DNA from: a virus
DNA length: 26,432 nt
Reading direction: 5' to 3' (one strand)
Virus record (IMG/VR): IMGVR_UViG_3300010155_004417
Location: 1 to 26,432 of that record
Shown: in pieces, positions 1 to 9,510 of the stretch
How the letters are laid out: the number at the start of each line of letters is the position of its first letter
Numbering within the stretch: position 1 is the stretch's first letter
Translations under genes and position numbers: made by a program
Notes under the pieces: model-generated
Databases searched by the model: none
Told to the model about the DNA's origin: nothing
The model's input: only the letters and a program-made list of their open reading frames with translations

Positions 1-1
1 T

Positions 2-2914
2 AAGCCATTTTATATGGTGGCTAGAGATTTTATGAATCACTGCGCGCTTAAGCACGAAGTTAACGAAGGTACCGGTCGAATAACTCAATTCTCGAGCGGA
101 ATGTTGAAAAGAATATCATCACTAATAGGATATGGAGTGTCTGAATCTGCGGATAATATAGCTGACCTCTCACAGACAGCGGGAGATAAGATATCGTTAA
201 ATGCATTTAGAAAGTCAATTGGAAACGGACAGTTTGTGGCGACATTTAACGAAGGGTGGGGAGATACAAGCTCTGGCGATAGTGAAATGGTCACAGGCCA
301 GAGCTATTACGCAGACTCATTCTTTAAAAATGAAAAGTCAGGCGTGACAAAGAGCATAAAGAGATTTACAAAGCTTGCATCTGACCTTGAAACACTAGAG
401 TCTTCAATGTATAATTTTTGCAAAACATATTTCCCAGGCATCCCATTCACCGGAGGCGGAGGAAGCCGCCGCACCACCAGGGCATCAGGAGAAGATGATG
501 CAGAGTCAATAAATCTTGTCGGTCAGGTACAGGCCAGCAACAGGGGAAGGAACTCACTAAATAATCCAGCATCTCTATTTCAGCGGATCTATGAGGCTAT
601 AGCTGAACGAGTAGAGTCGGATTATGCACCTTCTGACGGTGGAATCGGAGTCGGAGAGACAAGTGGATATGCAGTTATGATGGCATCTGCTATGGATCCA
701 GAAGCTGCGTGGGCTGGACTAAAGTGGATCTGGTCGAAGATGAGAAAAAGTGAAAATGATACAGACGATAATGAGGAGAATTTAGAGGCGTCAGCTACAA
801 TTTATCTAGATGCCATATGGGATGCATTTGGTCTAGATGAGTCAACGAATAGGGGAGCTCAGAATCCAGATACAATAGAGTTTTACGGAAACGGATATGA
901 TAGTGACACTGCACCTCTTAATTTGTATGCATATGGTAGCGAAGGTACTAACTGGGCAGACTATTTCGGATCAGATCCTTCGGGTGATATAGGTAGTGAA
1001 AGATTAACATGCGATTACAATGGTCCGTGGGAGCTTTCATATCTCAGTCAGGGAAGAGACTGGAATACCATGTCGAAGCTACACGATATGCTATTAGGCG
1101 ATAAAGGTCCTATGTCGACAAACGGCGGCGTTGATTATCTAATCAATGATGTCCGTGATGCAATTTCTGACTGGGAGACGTCAGTTATATCCGGATATGA
1201 GGTTGACGAGGATGTCTCTGTAGGAGATAAGACATCTACACTTAAGATAGATGAATATGGCAGGGTGATGATGGGCTGGATAATTCTTCTTGTTATATTT
1301 AAGGAGTCTCTAACCCTTTGTATTCCGAGAGCTAGTCACAGTCCAGACACTACATTCCGTATCGGATGGTCTAGAAGAGCTGCGTGGTCGCTGGTGAATG
1401 CAAATGATATCAAAGGTCTTGATCCGGATGAAAGGACAAGCACGATAGCAGGTTCTGACTATAATGAAGTAACATCTGGAGAGTGGGATCCATCCAGCGG
1501 ATTTGGATTCAGAGACGCTGTAGAGGAGAATCTAGATCTATTCTATAAATATTTTATCACAATGATGGAATATGAGGTTAATGTGTGGAATAACATGTAT
1601 TATATCGTTGAGATATGTGACAGGGTTAAAGACACAGTAAATGACATAGTCTCAACATTTAGTGAGTCATCCACATCGAATGATCTAATAAAAGAGATGA
1701 AAGCTATCCAGAAAGATCCGAAATTAAGCTCCATTTTATTTTCATCATTGACTCCAGATCAGGTGAGGTTGTCTAGATACCTTCATAGCGCGCTTGGACA
1801 GACAAATAGAACATATCCATACCTCCCAGCCTCATCAGCAGTCATACCTAACACGTCAAAAAATCTTGGAACAGCATCTCGATTAAAGGGATTTTTAGAC
1901 TCGGAGGATACAGGTAAAAAGAGGATATTTACAATAGGCTTGCCATCAGGTCTGGTGGAATTTTTAAGGAGAGCCGCTTCAAGATCTCTTCTTGATCCAG
2001 ATTTCAACGAGTCAACAATTGTAAAGATATCACTATGGAAAAGAAATCTTCTAACAGAGACCACAGCTGACGTCCCAGTAGAATATCTATTTGATCTAAA
2101 ACGATTCATGCTTGATGGAAGGAGATCGTGGCCAATAACCTCGAGAAATATGTCTTCATATTCGGATGCCAAAGAGATAGATTCAGCGTGGCAGTATTTT
2201 AAAGGTCAGACAATAGATGATATGCTTAATGACGCAGTAATTTTAAAATATGATAGATATGGAGTGGGAACAACGTTTCAGGGCACTGCTTATTCTGATG
2301 ACTTTAGAGAAAAGATTGCTGACGATGGTACCCTAGATTCTTTAACTGAAGAGCTCATGCCAACGTGTGCTAATACAACTGGAAAATCTAAGGATATCCT
2401 TGATGAGATTTTTTATAATCACGTAACAGATTATTATCTCAAGCTATACCTACGATTAACGTCTGGTATCGATGTTAGAGAGGAAGTTTTTTGCTTCAAA
2501 GATGAGGACACAGAGATAATAGAGGCAGATTCAAATCTTTCATCTAGAAGAAAAAAGTGGGCAAGTCTTCTTAAATCTATGTATGGCACAAGAGACATGG
2601 CTAGTAGCATAACATACCAGAGGGTGCTTGGCGAGCTTGATAGATCAATATTCTTAAGCCCTGAGCGATACAAGAATAGAATCATCTATCCAAAGATATT
2701 TGACAGGGTCTTTTGTGTTCTCGTTGATGAATCTTGGTGGGAGTCTGACGAGCCAGAGGCGTTTAGCGCAGTTGATTTTGCTACAGGCATCAATAGATTT
2801 CAGAATGTCGCAGCTAAAAGCAAGGTGGCAAGATTATCACTAAAATCTAAGACAGACGATCCATCATTTTTTCAATACTACATAACAGTTACTTTATTGC
2901 CAGAATTTGATTAG
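2..2914 (+). CDS. Large virion-type protein of unknown function, 5' end cut by window
   Basis: The reading frame is open to the left edge, so at least 970 residues are present and the true start lies upstream. The first in-frame ATG, at position 14, has no ribosome-binding site before it. I do not recognise the family. The protein is acidic, rich in Ser, Asp and Tyr, and has no signal peptide. The hydrophobic run near residues 420-430 is too short and isolated to be a convincing membrane anchor. A Gly/Arg-rich linker lies near residues 150-160. It is followed after 26 bases by a strong Shine-Dalgarno sequence and the fibronectin-like protein, so it heads a row of large structural-type genes. 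Size and context suggest a tail, baseplate or neck component; this is inference from position only. Confidence 0.6.
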   Translation, partial: KPFYMVARDFMNHCALKHEVNEGTGRITQFSSGMLKRISSLIGYGVSESADNIADLSQTAGDKISLNAFRKSIGNGQFVATFNEGWGDTSSGDSEMVTGQSYYADSFFKNEKSGVTKSIKRFTKLASDLETLESSMYNFCKTYFPGIPFTGGGGSRRTTRASGEDDAESINLVGQVQASNRGRNSLNNPASLFQRIYEAIAERVESDYAPSDGGIGVGETSGYAVMMASAMDPEAAWAGLKWIWSKMRKSENDTDDNEENLEASATIYLDAIWDAFGLDESTNRGAQNPDTIEFYGNGYDSDTAPLNLYAYGSEGTNWADYFGSDPSGDIGSERLTCDYNGPWELSYLSQGRDWNTMSKLHDMLLGDKGPMSTNGGVDYLINDVRDAISDWETSVISGYEVDEDVSVGDKTSTLKIDEYGRVMMGWIILLVIFKESLTLCIPRASHSPDTTFRIGWSRRAAWSLVNANDIKGLDPDERTSTIAGSDYNEVTSGEWDPSSGFGFRDAVEENLDLFYKYFITMMEYEVNVWNNMYYIVEICDRVKDTVNDIVSTFSESSTSNDLIKEMKAIQKDPKLSSILFSSLTPDQVRLSRYLHSALGQTNRTYPYLPASSAVIPNTSKNLGTASRLKGFLDSEDTGKKRIFTIGLPSGLVEFLRRAASRSLLDPDFNESTIVKISLWKRNLLTETTADVPVEYLFDLKRFMLDGRRSWPITSRNMSSYSDAKEIDSAWQYFKGQTIDDMLNDAVILKYDRYGVGTTFQGTAYSDDFREKIADDGTLDSLTEELMPTCANTTGKSKDILDEIFYNHVTDYYLKLYLRLTSGIDVREEVFCFKDEDTEIIEADSNLSSRRKKWASLLKSMYGTRDMASSITYQRVLGELDRSIFLSPERYKNRIIYPKIFDRVFCVLVDESWWESDEPEAFSAVDFATGINRFQNVAAKSKVARLSLKSKTDDPSFFQYYITVTLLPEFD

Positions 2915-2940
2915 AGATCTTACACCACACAGGAGAGGAA

Positions 2941-4959
2941 ATGGGAAAAAGGAAATTCTTCAAATCATCATTTTCTTCAGATGATAGCTTTGTAGGAACG
3001 ACTGTTGAAGCTGCTATTGCTGGGCTTGATGAGCTAACAGATGGCTGGGATTTTGTGACATACCCCAGCGCACCAGTTACCCAGATAGACATTCCAGAGC
3101 CAGCTAAAATAACATCAAATTTCACTTATAATTTTTACACCAGAGACGAGAGGACTAATGGGGCTGGAAGATTTGCTGTGCTCGATATCAACAATCTAAC
3201 GCAAGAAGATGAATTTATTAAAAAATCTGATAGATTCCCTAGGTTTAATAGATTATTCATATTGCCTACAAGATTTGAAAACGAGGACAAATATCTTAAA
3301 GGTCTCGTAAAAAGATTAGGACCAAATATAATAAAAGATAACTTAGAAGAGATGCAGTATGAAGATTCGATGGCAACAGCAAATTTTTCTTCAATGAGAT
3401 TAAAAGATGATTTTTTAGATGAGGAGTTTTATAATGCTCTCTCATCGTCAATATCATTTTTTGGATTAAAACAGGACACAAGCGGAAATCAGCAAGCATC
3501 TGAGCTAGAGTCTGAGCTGACAGGTTCAACATTTTCAACTCAAGGATCACAGATTAGAAATTCTCTTTCAAATATTCAATCACAAGGTGTCGCTTACGCC
3601 CCGTCTGATACGAGAAAAGAGATTTCACAAAATGCACTGTCAAGTGCAACAAACATAGACTTTTCTGCAATGATCAACAATAAGATCGTAAAGAATATAA
3701 TACAGGCCTCTATTGAAGCAAAGTCAAATATCTATGAAAATGAATTGAATACAGTTTTAGAATCAGCAAAAACAATACAAGATGGAGCAATTGGAAATAC
3801 AACTCCAGGAACAATTCCATCTGATGAATTTGAATTAGCAATAGGTGGGCAAATTCACATGCTCGCATTAGACTCAGAGACAACTAAAGGGATTCAAGAT
3901 AGTATTGATGATGCAATGGAGATGAATGAGACGTCCTACCCAATAGGATATCTAGTTGAAAAGATAGAGCTTGCGCAGGTGGGAGAAGATTTTGAAAGAA
4001 TAGAGCATACTCCGATAATAGTGGAAGGATATAGGCCTGTTAATCTACTTGACAAAGATATACGATATGGAGCGACATACATCTATAATGTTAGGACTGT
4101 AGCTCTCACGAAAATTGAGGCGCTAAGGAGAGATTACGCAGATGATGTAGAGGATCAGACTGTCATGGCAACCATGATGGTCGCATCATCAGGTATATCT
4201 ACAAAGGTAGACTGTGTCGAGACAATACCCCCAAACCCACCGCAAAATCTTAGGTTCCAGTGGGACTATAGTGAGAGAAATTTGGTTCTATTTTGGGAAG
4301 AGGAGCTGAATCCACAGAGGGATGTTGTCAGGTATCAGATATTTAAGAGAAAATCTATTCACGTGCCATTTACTCTTATAAATGAGTTTGACTTTGATAG
4401 ATCAACGTCGAGAGTTGTTCCCCTTGAAAAGGCACCAAAAGATAAGATTATAAGAATGATGGGACCAAACAAGATGTTTAGAGATAAATCATTTAAAAAA
4501 AATGAATCATACATCTACACACTCGCTGCAATTGACGCCCGCGGATTCTCATCAAATTACTCAGTTCAACTTCGAGTGAGATTTGATATGTCAAGAAATA
4601 AGATCGAAGTAGATCTAGTATCTAGATCAGGAGCTCCCAAGCCTTATCCAAATCTATATCTAAATAGAGATCTTTTTGTTGATACAATTAAAGATTCGGG
4701 TCACGAGAGGATGAGAATTTTCTTCGATCCTGAATATTATGATGTCTTTAAGACAAAGACAATTAAGACATACAGAAAAAAGAAGCCAAAGATTATAAAA
4801 AAGACCCAATTTCTAGATTTGATATCTAATAACTATAAGTTACAGATAATTAACGTAGATAGCCAACTTAGCAAGGTTGTAAATATATCAATTGATGACC
4901 AATCAGGTGACATGCTTGAGATTCCCATGACAGATACCACATTATTGACCATTTCTTGA
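2941..4959 (+). CDS. Virion structural protein with fibronectin-III-like domains
   Basis: The 672-residue protein starts directly after a strong AGGAGAGG ribosome-binding site (2931-2938). Residues about 430-545 read as a fibronectin type III-like beta sandwich: a Pro-rich entry (PPNPPQNLRF), a WDYSERNLVLFW strand pair, a VVRYQIFKRK strand and a late SYIYTLAAIDARG strand. A second, weaker segment of the same kind spans about residues 335-400 (YLVEKIEL, then YIYNVRTVAL). The N-terminal half is Ser, Asn and Gln rich and predicted helical. Fibronectin-III modules are common in phage tail and baseplate proteins, where they mediate weak surface or protein contacts. The neighbours are other large structural-type genes. 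The domain class is a motif reading; assignment to a particular tail part is inference. Confidence 0.65.
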   Translation: MGKRKFFKSSFSSDDSFVGTTVEAAIAGLDELTDGWDFVTYPSAPVTQIDIPEPAKITSNFTYNFYTRDERTNGAGRFAVLDINNLTQEDEFIKKSDRFPRFNRLFILPTRFENEDKYLKGLVKRLGPNIIKDNLEEMQYEDSMATANFSSMRLKDDFLDEEFYNALSSSISFFGLKQDTSGNQQASELESELTGSTFSTQGSQIRNSLSNIQSQGVAYAPSDTRKEISQNALSSATNIDFSAMINNKIVKNIIQASIEAKSNIYENELNTVLESAKTIQDGAIGNTTPGTIPSDEFELAIGGQIHMLALDSETTKGIQDSIDDAMEMNETSYPIGYLVEKIELAQVGEDFERIEHTPIIVEGYRPVNLLDKDIRYGATYIYNVRTVALTKIEALRRDYADDVEDQTVMATMMVASSGISTKVDCVETIPPNPPQNLRFQWDYSERNLVLFWEEELNPQRDVVRYQIFKRKSIHVPFTLINEFDFDRSTSRVVPLEKAPKDKIIRMMGPNKMFRDKSFKKNESYIYTLAAIDARGFSSNYSVQLRVRFDMSRNKIEVDLVSRSGAPKPYPNLYLNRDLFVDTIKDSGHERMRIFFDPEYYDVFKTKTIKTYRKKKPKIIKKTQFLDLISNNYKLQIINVDSQLSKVVNISIDDQSGDMLEIPMTDTTLLTIS

Positions 4960-5014
4960 TAATGATTTACTTCGAATACCTTTTATCTATATATTTAATG
5001 ACAGGAGCGTAAAA

Positions 5015-5713
5015 ATGGGATTTCTTGATCAGAGTACCAATAATATTATTTTAGACGCGGTTTTAACAGACCTCGGAAGAGAGGCTTTATCTAGAAATGA
5101 TGGAAGTTTTGAAATTTTTAAATTTGCATTTTCGGATGAAGAAGTCGACTATGGTAATATAGTACACTTTGGAAGAACTGTAGGAAAAGAAAAGATTGAA
5201 AAAAATACACCAGTTTTAGAGGCAGTGACACAGGGAAATCTTGGTCAAAAGTATAGATGTAGGTCAATTAACAATGATGCGCTAACTAGGCTTCCATCAC
5301 TATCTATAACTGAGGGATTGACAGATGATATACTGTCTTTGTCTAGGACAAGTACAACAGGTGCTACATCTGAATTTGTTAAATTCAAACAGGCTCTAGA
5401 GTCAGGTACACTTGATCCTGATTTGACGGATTTCAGCTATAGGCTTACAGTAGATTATCTTTTCCTTGGGATAACGAATAGGGTCCCAGATAGTGTGGAT
5501 ACAAATAATGTGGCGATATATACAATACCTTCTGCCGCTTCAATCGACGCACAGAATCTATCTTCAGTGGGCATGACATTTTATGCAAAATCAGTATCAT
5601 CTGATCTGTTTTCTTCATATCAGCAAAAAGGCGGATCTGTTGTCGAAAAGATAGCAACTCTGTCAGGTGTCAATTCTGGTGCCACACTAAGTTTTAGAAT
5701 TCAGATATCATAA
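5015..5713 (+). CDS. Conserved phage structural-type protein
   Basis: The 232-residue protein has a clear AGGAG ribosome-binding site (5003-5007), seven bases from the ATG. The N-terminus (MGFLDQSTNNIILDAVLTD, then LGREALSRNDGSF and KFAFSDEEVDYG) is of a type I associate from memory with uncharacterised virion proteins of large T4-like marine phages; I cannot name a function. The C-terminal half is mostly alternating hydrophobic beta-strand pattern and ends in SFRIQIS. It stands 15 bases before the next structural gene and 55 bases after the fibronectin-like gene, so it is probably co-expressed with them. A small baseplate or tail-attachment component is plausible. Confidence 0.6.
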   Translation: MGFLDQSTNNIILDAVLTDLGREALSRNDGSFEIFKFAFSDEEVDYGNIVHFGRTVGKEKIEKNTPVLEAVTQGNLGQKYRCRSINNDALTRLPSLSITEGLTDDILSLSRTSTTGATSEFVKFKQALESGTLDPDLTDFSYRLTVDYLFLGITNRVPDSVDTNNVAIYTIPSAASIDAQNLSSVGMTFYAKSVSSDLFSSYQQKGGSVVEKIATLSGVNSGATLSFRIQIS

Positions 5714-5728
5714 TATTTTGAGGTAATA

Positions 5729-7000
5729 GTGGCGACATTTAAAGAACTTATAAGCGCTGACAAGAAGACAACTAAGTCATTTCTTAATCAGCTGGTTGAT
5801 ATAATCCAGGAGGACATTTCTGGATCTCTTACGAGAAAGACATATCAGGTATATGTCACAGGCGGGATAGGCCCTGGTGTGACATCTTCTCTATTTCAAA
5901 CTGTATACGATCAGGATTTCTCTTTACAAACTGCAAATCCAGTACTTGATCTAACTGTTGGAATATTTTCTGGAAGCGTAGCAGTTGCATCTTCATCAAC
6001 CGGTGTAGATTCGACAGGAAAGGTGCTTTTTCCATCGAATTCTCTTATGATGAGAGAGAAGATATCAAACTATAGACAGTTTTCACAGTTGCTTCTTGGA
6101 AATGCAGATAGTCAATTTGCATCTCCATTTTCTGGATTTGCTACCACAGACCTTATAGATCATGGATTATTCATCTGCTTTAAACGCTTATTTGCAAGAG
6201 ATATGATCAAGAGAGAGACATTTGCTATGAGGTTTTATACGTCAGCTTCTGCATCTCCGGGAGAATCAGGTAGACCAAAAACATCCGGGCCGGGTGAAGA
6301 ACCCGGCGATGGTAAGTGTGAAACAAATCTCATAATGACTTCAATATCTGGATCGACTATCTTTACAGACGTAGGATCATCAAATAACCAGGAGTCATCT
6401 TTTGGCGGTGCTGTAGGAAACATTGTTAATTCTTCAAATACAGATGAAAACGTTGGTCTAATGTTCTATGAGCAAGGAATTGCATTATTCGACATAGAAA
6501 AGATAATATCAGGAACACAACACGTGTCTGGTGTAATCGCAGCTATGAATGATCAAAATCCTGCATCTGTTGGAACAGGATACACAATTATTGGAACAGG
6601 TAGCTATGGCAACGGAAAAGCAAAGTTCGTTCCGGACCTCATGGTATCTGCATCTATGGATGATATACTAAATCACTTCGCATCTTGTAGATTTAGCTCT
6701 GGATCTAACACAGCAATAACATTTCAAAATCTAACAAATATAAATTCGACACTAATATTCTGTAGAGCGACTGCAGATGAATTTAATTACTCATCGAATC
6801 CTACTTATACCGATGCTACGACGAACAAGATACGTGTAATTGAGACTGGTCAGGAAAATACGCAAAAGGCGTTTTGTTTCATAACTACAGTTGGATTATA
6901 TGATGCGGCTGATAATCTTCTCGCTGTAGCAAAGCTATCTAGGCCAATAGAAAAGAACAATGAGAAGGATATAACGATTAGAGTTAGGCTTGATTTCTAA
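5729..7000 (+). CDS. Virion structural protein sharing a C-terminal module with the next gene
   Basis: The 423-residue protein starts at GTG (5729), the only plausible start, six bases after TTGAGG (5718-5723). The N-terminal part is predicted helix and then beta rich. Residues about 175-195 form a Gly, Pro and Glu-rich linker encoded by unusually GC-rich DNA that contains a 7-bp perfect hairpin. From about residue 240 on, the pattern NVG-x3-Y-x2-G-[IV]-A, and at the end GLYDAADNLL, then LSRPIEKNNEK and IRVRLDF, matches the C-terminus of the following 828-residue protein. The shared ending suggests both proteins bind the same partner or fold on the same scaffold. I assign it to the tail or baseplate by context only. 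Confidence 0.6.
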   Translation: MATFKELISADKKTTKSFLNQLVDIIQEDISGSLTRKTYQVYVTGGIGPGVTSSLFQTVYDQDFSLQTANPVLDLTVGIFSGSVAVASSSTGVDSTGKVLFPSNSLMMREKISNYRQFSQLLLGNADSQFASPFSGFATTDLIDHGLFICFKRLFARDMIKRETFAMRFYTSASASPGESGRPKTSGPGEEPGDGKCETNLIMTSISGSTIFTDVGSSNNQESSFGGAVGNIVNSSNTDENVGLMFYEQGIALFDIEKIISGTQHVSGVIAAMNDQNPASVGTGYTIIGTGSYGNGKAKFVPDLMVSASMDDILNHFASCRFSSGSNTAITFQNLTNINSTLIFCRATADEFNYSSNPTYTDATTNKIRVIETGQENTQKAFCFITTVGLYDAADNLLAVAKLSRPIEKNNEKDITIRVRLDF

Positions 7001-7012
7001 TGGAGATGGTAA

Positions 7013-9499
7013 ATGTCTCTTATAAAGATTCTGCCAGAATATGTTGAAAAATTTTCTCTAACTCTACATCCAGAGGTACGATATACAAGCTCATCATTTC
7101 AAGGTGGAACTGCGTATCCCACTGGAGCGATGCCGGTTGCAGTTAGACCAAGCAAGTGTTTGAAAAATCTAACAGACCCGTCTCAGATGGGGCAGAATTC
7201 ATACGATCCCAATAGCCCAGGAGTGGTTGGATTTAATACCGGTGATTTTTCTATGGTAGCTAATCTCAATGAGGTAAGAAAGAAAGTAAAAGAGATAATG
7301 GCCGTCTCAGGATCATCTGCTGATGTTAGTCTTATACTTGGAAACTACATGGAGCTTGTTAATTCTTCATCTGAAGTTTCAAGAAATAAAAAGAAACTTC
7401 AAATTGTTCGTTTTGATCCCCCTTTCTCATTTACACTAAATTCATCTGTAAAAAATTGTGTTAGAAGTGTCTTAATGCCATTTTACTCATCTTATTATGA
7501 TATGTGTCAATTTTCATATACCAACTATAACACACTTAATTTTTTTACTGGGTCTCTAGTTCCGTCAACTTCGTCCATAATATACCCAAATTTTCAATTG
7601 GGAGATAGTCCCAGACCTTATTCTCCCACCGGCTCATTTAGTTTTGATTTTTATATAAATCCGAGATATGCTAATGACTCCGGAGCAGAGTTTAAAGCTG
7701 GAACTATAATGCACATATCATCAACATTTGCATTATCACTAGTTTCTGGAACGTTACGAGATGGAAATGGATTAGTAGATGGATATAGAATGTTACTCCA
7801 GCTCAGCCACAGTGCAGACATATCTCCATCTACAGTTGATATATCGAAGAAAAATAACACACGTGTGTACCCTAGGGATCTTATATTCACATCTAAAGAT
7901 AACTCTTTAAGAAAGAATCACTGGCATCACGTATGCGTTAGGTGGGGAGGCGATACAGTTAATGATGGCACAGGTAGCATAGTCATAGATGATAATTCAT
8001 ATAATTTTAATGTACCGTCAGCGTCAATACTTCCACCTTCTCATGTAAGTACAAATGCATTATTTATAGGGAATTATTATGAGGCCCCTGTTTCATCTGA
8101 TGAGGGTGATTTTTTTAATAGAAATGCTGGAATAAATGAGGGTGTCTACCCTTATGAATACGGAAGAGTCTCTGGCGATCCAGATGTTTTTCTTTTTAAC
8201 CATCCATTAAATGCTGAGGTTCATGATTTAAAAATATTTGATGATCATATAACTGACAAGAAGATAAAATATAACGAGAAGTTTGGACAAAGAAATTTCG
8301 GATCAGAGATGAATCAAGATAGGCTTATGTTTTATGTTCCTCCCCTTTTTACAAAATCTAGCAAGACTAGAGAGTCACTAATAACGCCGTTTCAAACTGA
8401 GAGAAAGTGGACACAGAATCCATTTAATACAACATTTTCCTTCGGCGTGGGAGGATATCTCATAAATCTTCAAAATTTCACAAGAGAATTTAGAAGGGGC
8501 TATTATCCAAGATTATTTAGTTTGACAGCGTCGACAATAGATACAACTGTTCTAGACGTAACAGCGAATGGATACATATTTGCATCAGGGTCTACGAGAA
8601 AAGCAAATTTAACAATTTTACCCAATGACAATGGCAGGTTTCGACCTGACTACGAGCTGTTAAGAAGTGGTACTATCAATACTGATATGTCTATATTTAA
8701 AAATGCTTATGGTGGAATAGATCTCAGCCTGATCAATATAGATCAGATGATTACAACTGCATCTGCGTATCCAGGGTTGTCTACCGTATCAACGTCTGGT
8801 CTTGAAGCTGCAGCCAGCGGCGGCACTAATGACTTACCAGATGACACGTCAAGCGAGTCAATAGCTGCGCAGGTTGCCGGAGTCACACCTGATAGTATGG
8901 GAGGATCATCGACTTCAACAGGCCCTGTATTGACAATTTATCAAAGAACTAGAGATCCAAGCTCCAATGAGATCTCTATTTTTGATATATCGAATCTTTA
9001 TTATGGAAATAGAATACTTCCTGGGTCACTCTATATCACAGACCCTGACGTCACAGGCTCAGGAGAAAAAGTTAAAATCACCGTTAGAGATAATGAAAAA
9101 GGAGGATTATACAGGGCTGACGCTTTAACAGAACATCCTAAGTGGGCAAATGTTGGCACGGTTCTTTATAATGAAGGAGTTGCTGTCATTAAATCTCCTC
9201 ACATAGCGTATTTTGGAAAGAATAGATTTGAAATGTCATTCAAAGGTGATCAAAATATTCATGTGTTGACAGTTAATATTCCTGCTGGTGTGGGATTGTT
9301 TAACTCATCATCAAATCCACAGTATAAAGTATTATCAGCATCACTTAATGCAAATGACGAGGAGTCTAGATTTGTATACGTATCGGGACTTAATCTTCAC
9401 GATGATAATCTTAATATTATCATGAGGGGAAATCTCGCTCAGCCTGTTTTAAAGAGGCAAGAGGATGAATTTTTAATAAGATTTAAGATGGATTTTTAA
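7013..9499 (+). CDS. LamG/concanavalin-like domain virion protein, putative adhesin or tail component
   Basis: The 828-residue protein has the ribosome-binding site GGAGATGG (7002-7009) just before its ATG. Residues about 205-425 look like a laminin-G or concanavalin-like jelly roll: GSFSFDFYINPR at the start, HHVCVRWGG in the middle, IVIDDN, LFIGNYYE, and the closing strand AEVHDLKIFDDHITDKKI. Such domains usually bind glycans, or act as structural domains in phage fibres and decoration proteins. A Gly, Ser and Thr-rich linker follows at about residues 600-640. Then comes a beta-rich C-terminal module (IFDISNLYYGN, YRADALTEHPKWANVG) that ends in FLIRFKMDF and is related to the previous gene's C-terminus. 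Host-surface binding is inference from the LamG fold. Confidence 0.7.
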   Translation: MSLIKILPEYVEKFSLTLHPEVRYTSSSFQGGTAYPTGAMPVAVRPSKCLKNLTDPSQMGQNSYDPNSPGVVGFNTGDFSMVANLNEVRKKVKEIMAVSGSSADVSLILGNYMELVNSSSEVSRNKKKLQIVRFDPPFSFTLNSSVKNCVRSVLMPFYSSYYDMCQFSYTNYNTLNFFTGSLVPSTSSIIYPNFQLGDSPRPYSPTGSFSFDFYINPRYANDSGAEFKAGTIMHISSTFALSLVSGTLRDGNGLVDGYRMLLQLSHSADISPSTVDISKKNNTRVYPRDLIFTSKDNSLRKNHWHHVCVRWGGDTVNDGTGSIVIDDNSYNFNVPSASILPPSHVSTNALFIGNYYEAPVSSDEGDFFNRNAGINEGVYPYEYGRVSGDPDVFLFNHPLNAEVHDLKIFDDHITDKKIKYNEKFGQRNFGSEMNQDRLMFYVPPLFTKSSKTRESLITPFQTERKWTQNPFNTTFSFGVGGYLINLQNFTREFRRGYYPRLFSLTASTIDTTVLDVTANGYIFASGSTRKANLTILPNDNGRFRPDYELLRSGTINTDMSIFKNAYGGIDLSLINIDQMITTASAYPGLSTVSTSGLEAAASGGTNDLPDDTSSESIAAQVAGVTPDSMGGSSTSTGPVLTIYQRTRDPSSNEISIFDISNLYYGNRILPGSLYITDPDVTGSGEKVKITVRDNEKGGLYRADALTEHPKWANVGTVLYNEGVAVIKSPHIAYFGKNRFEMSFKGDQNIHVLTVNIPAGVGLFNSSSNPQYKVLSASLNANDEESRFVYVSGLNLHDDNLNIIMRGNLAQPVLKRQEDEFLIRFKMDF

Positions 9500-9510
9500 A
9501 AAGAATATTG

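Noticed and set aside
1280-1320. Possible transmembrane segment in the first protein (GWIILLVIF)
   Set aside because: Only about nine consecutive hydrophobic residues followed by charged ones, too short for a membrane helix.
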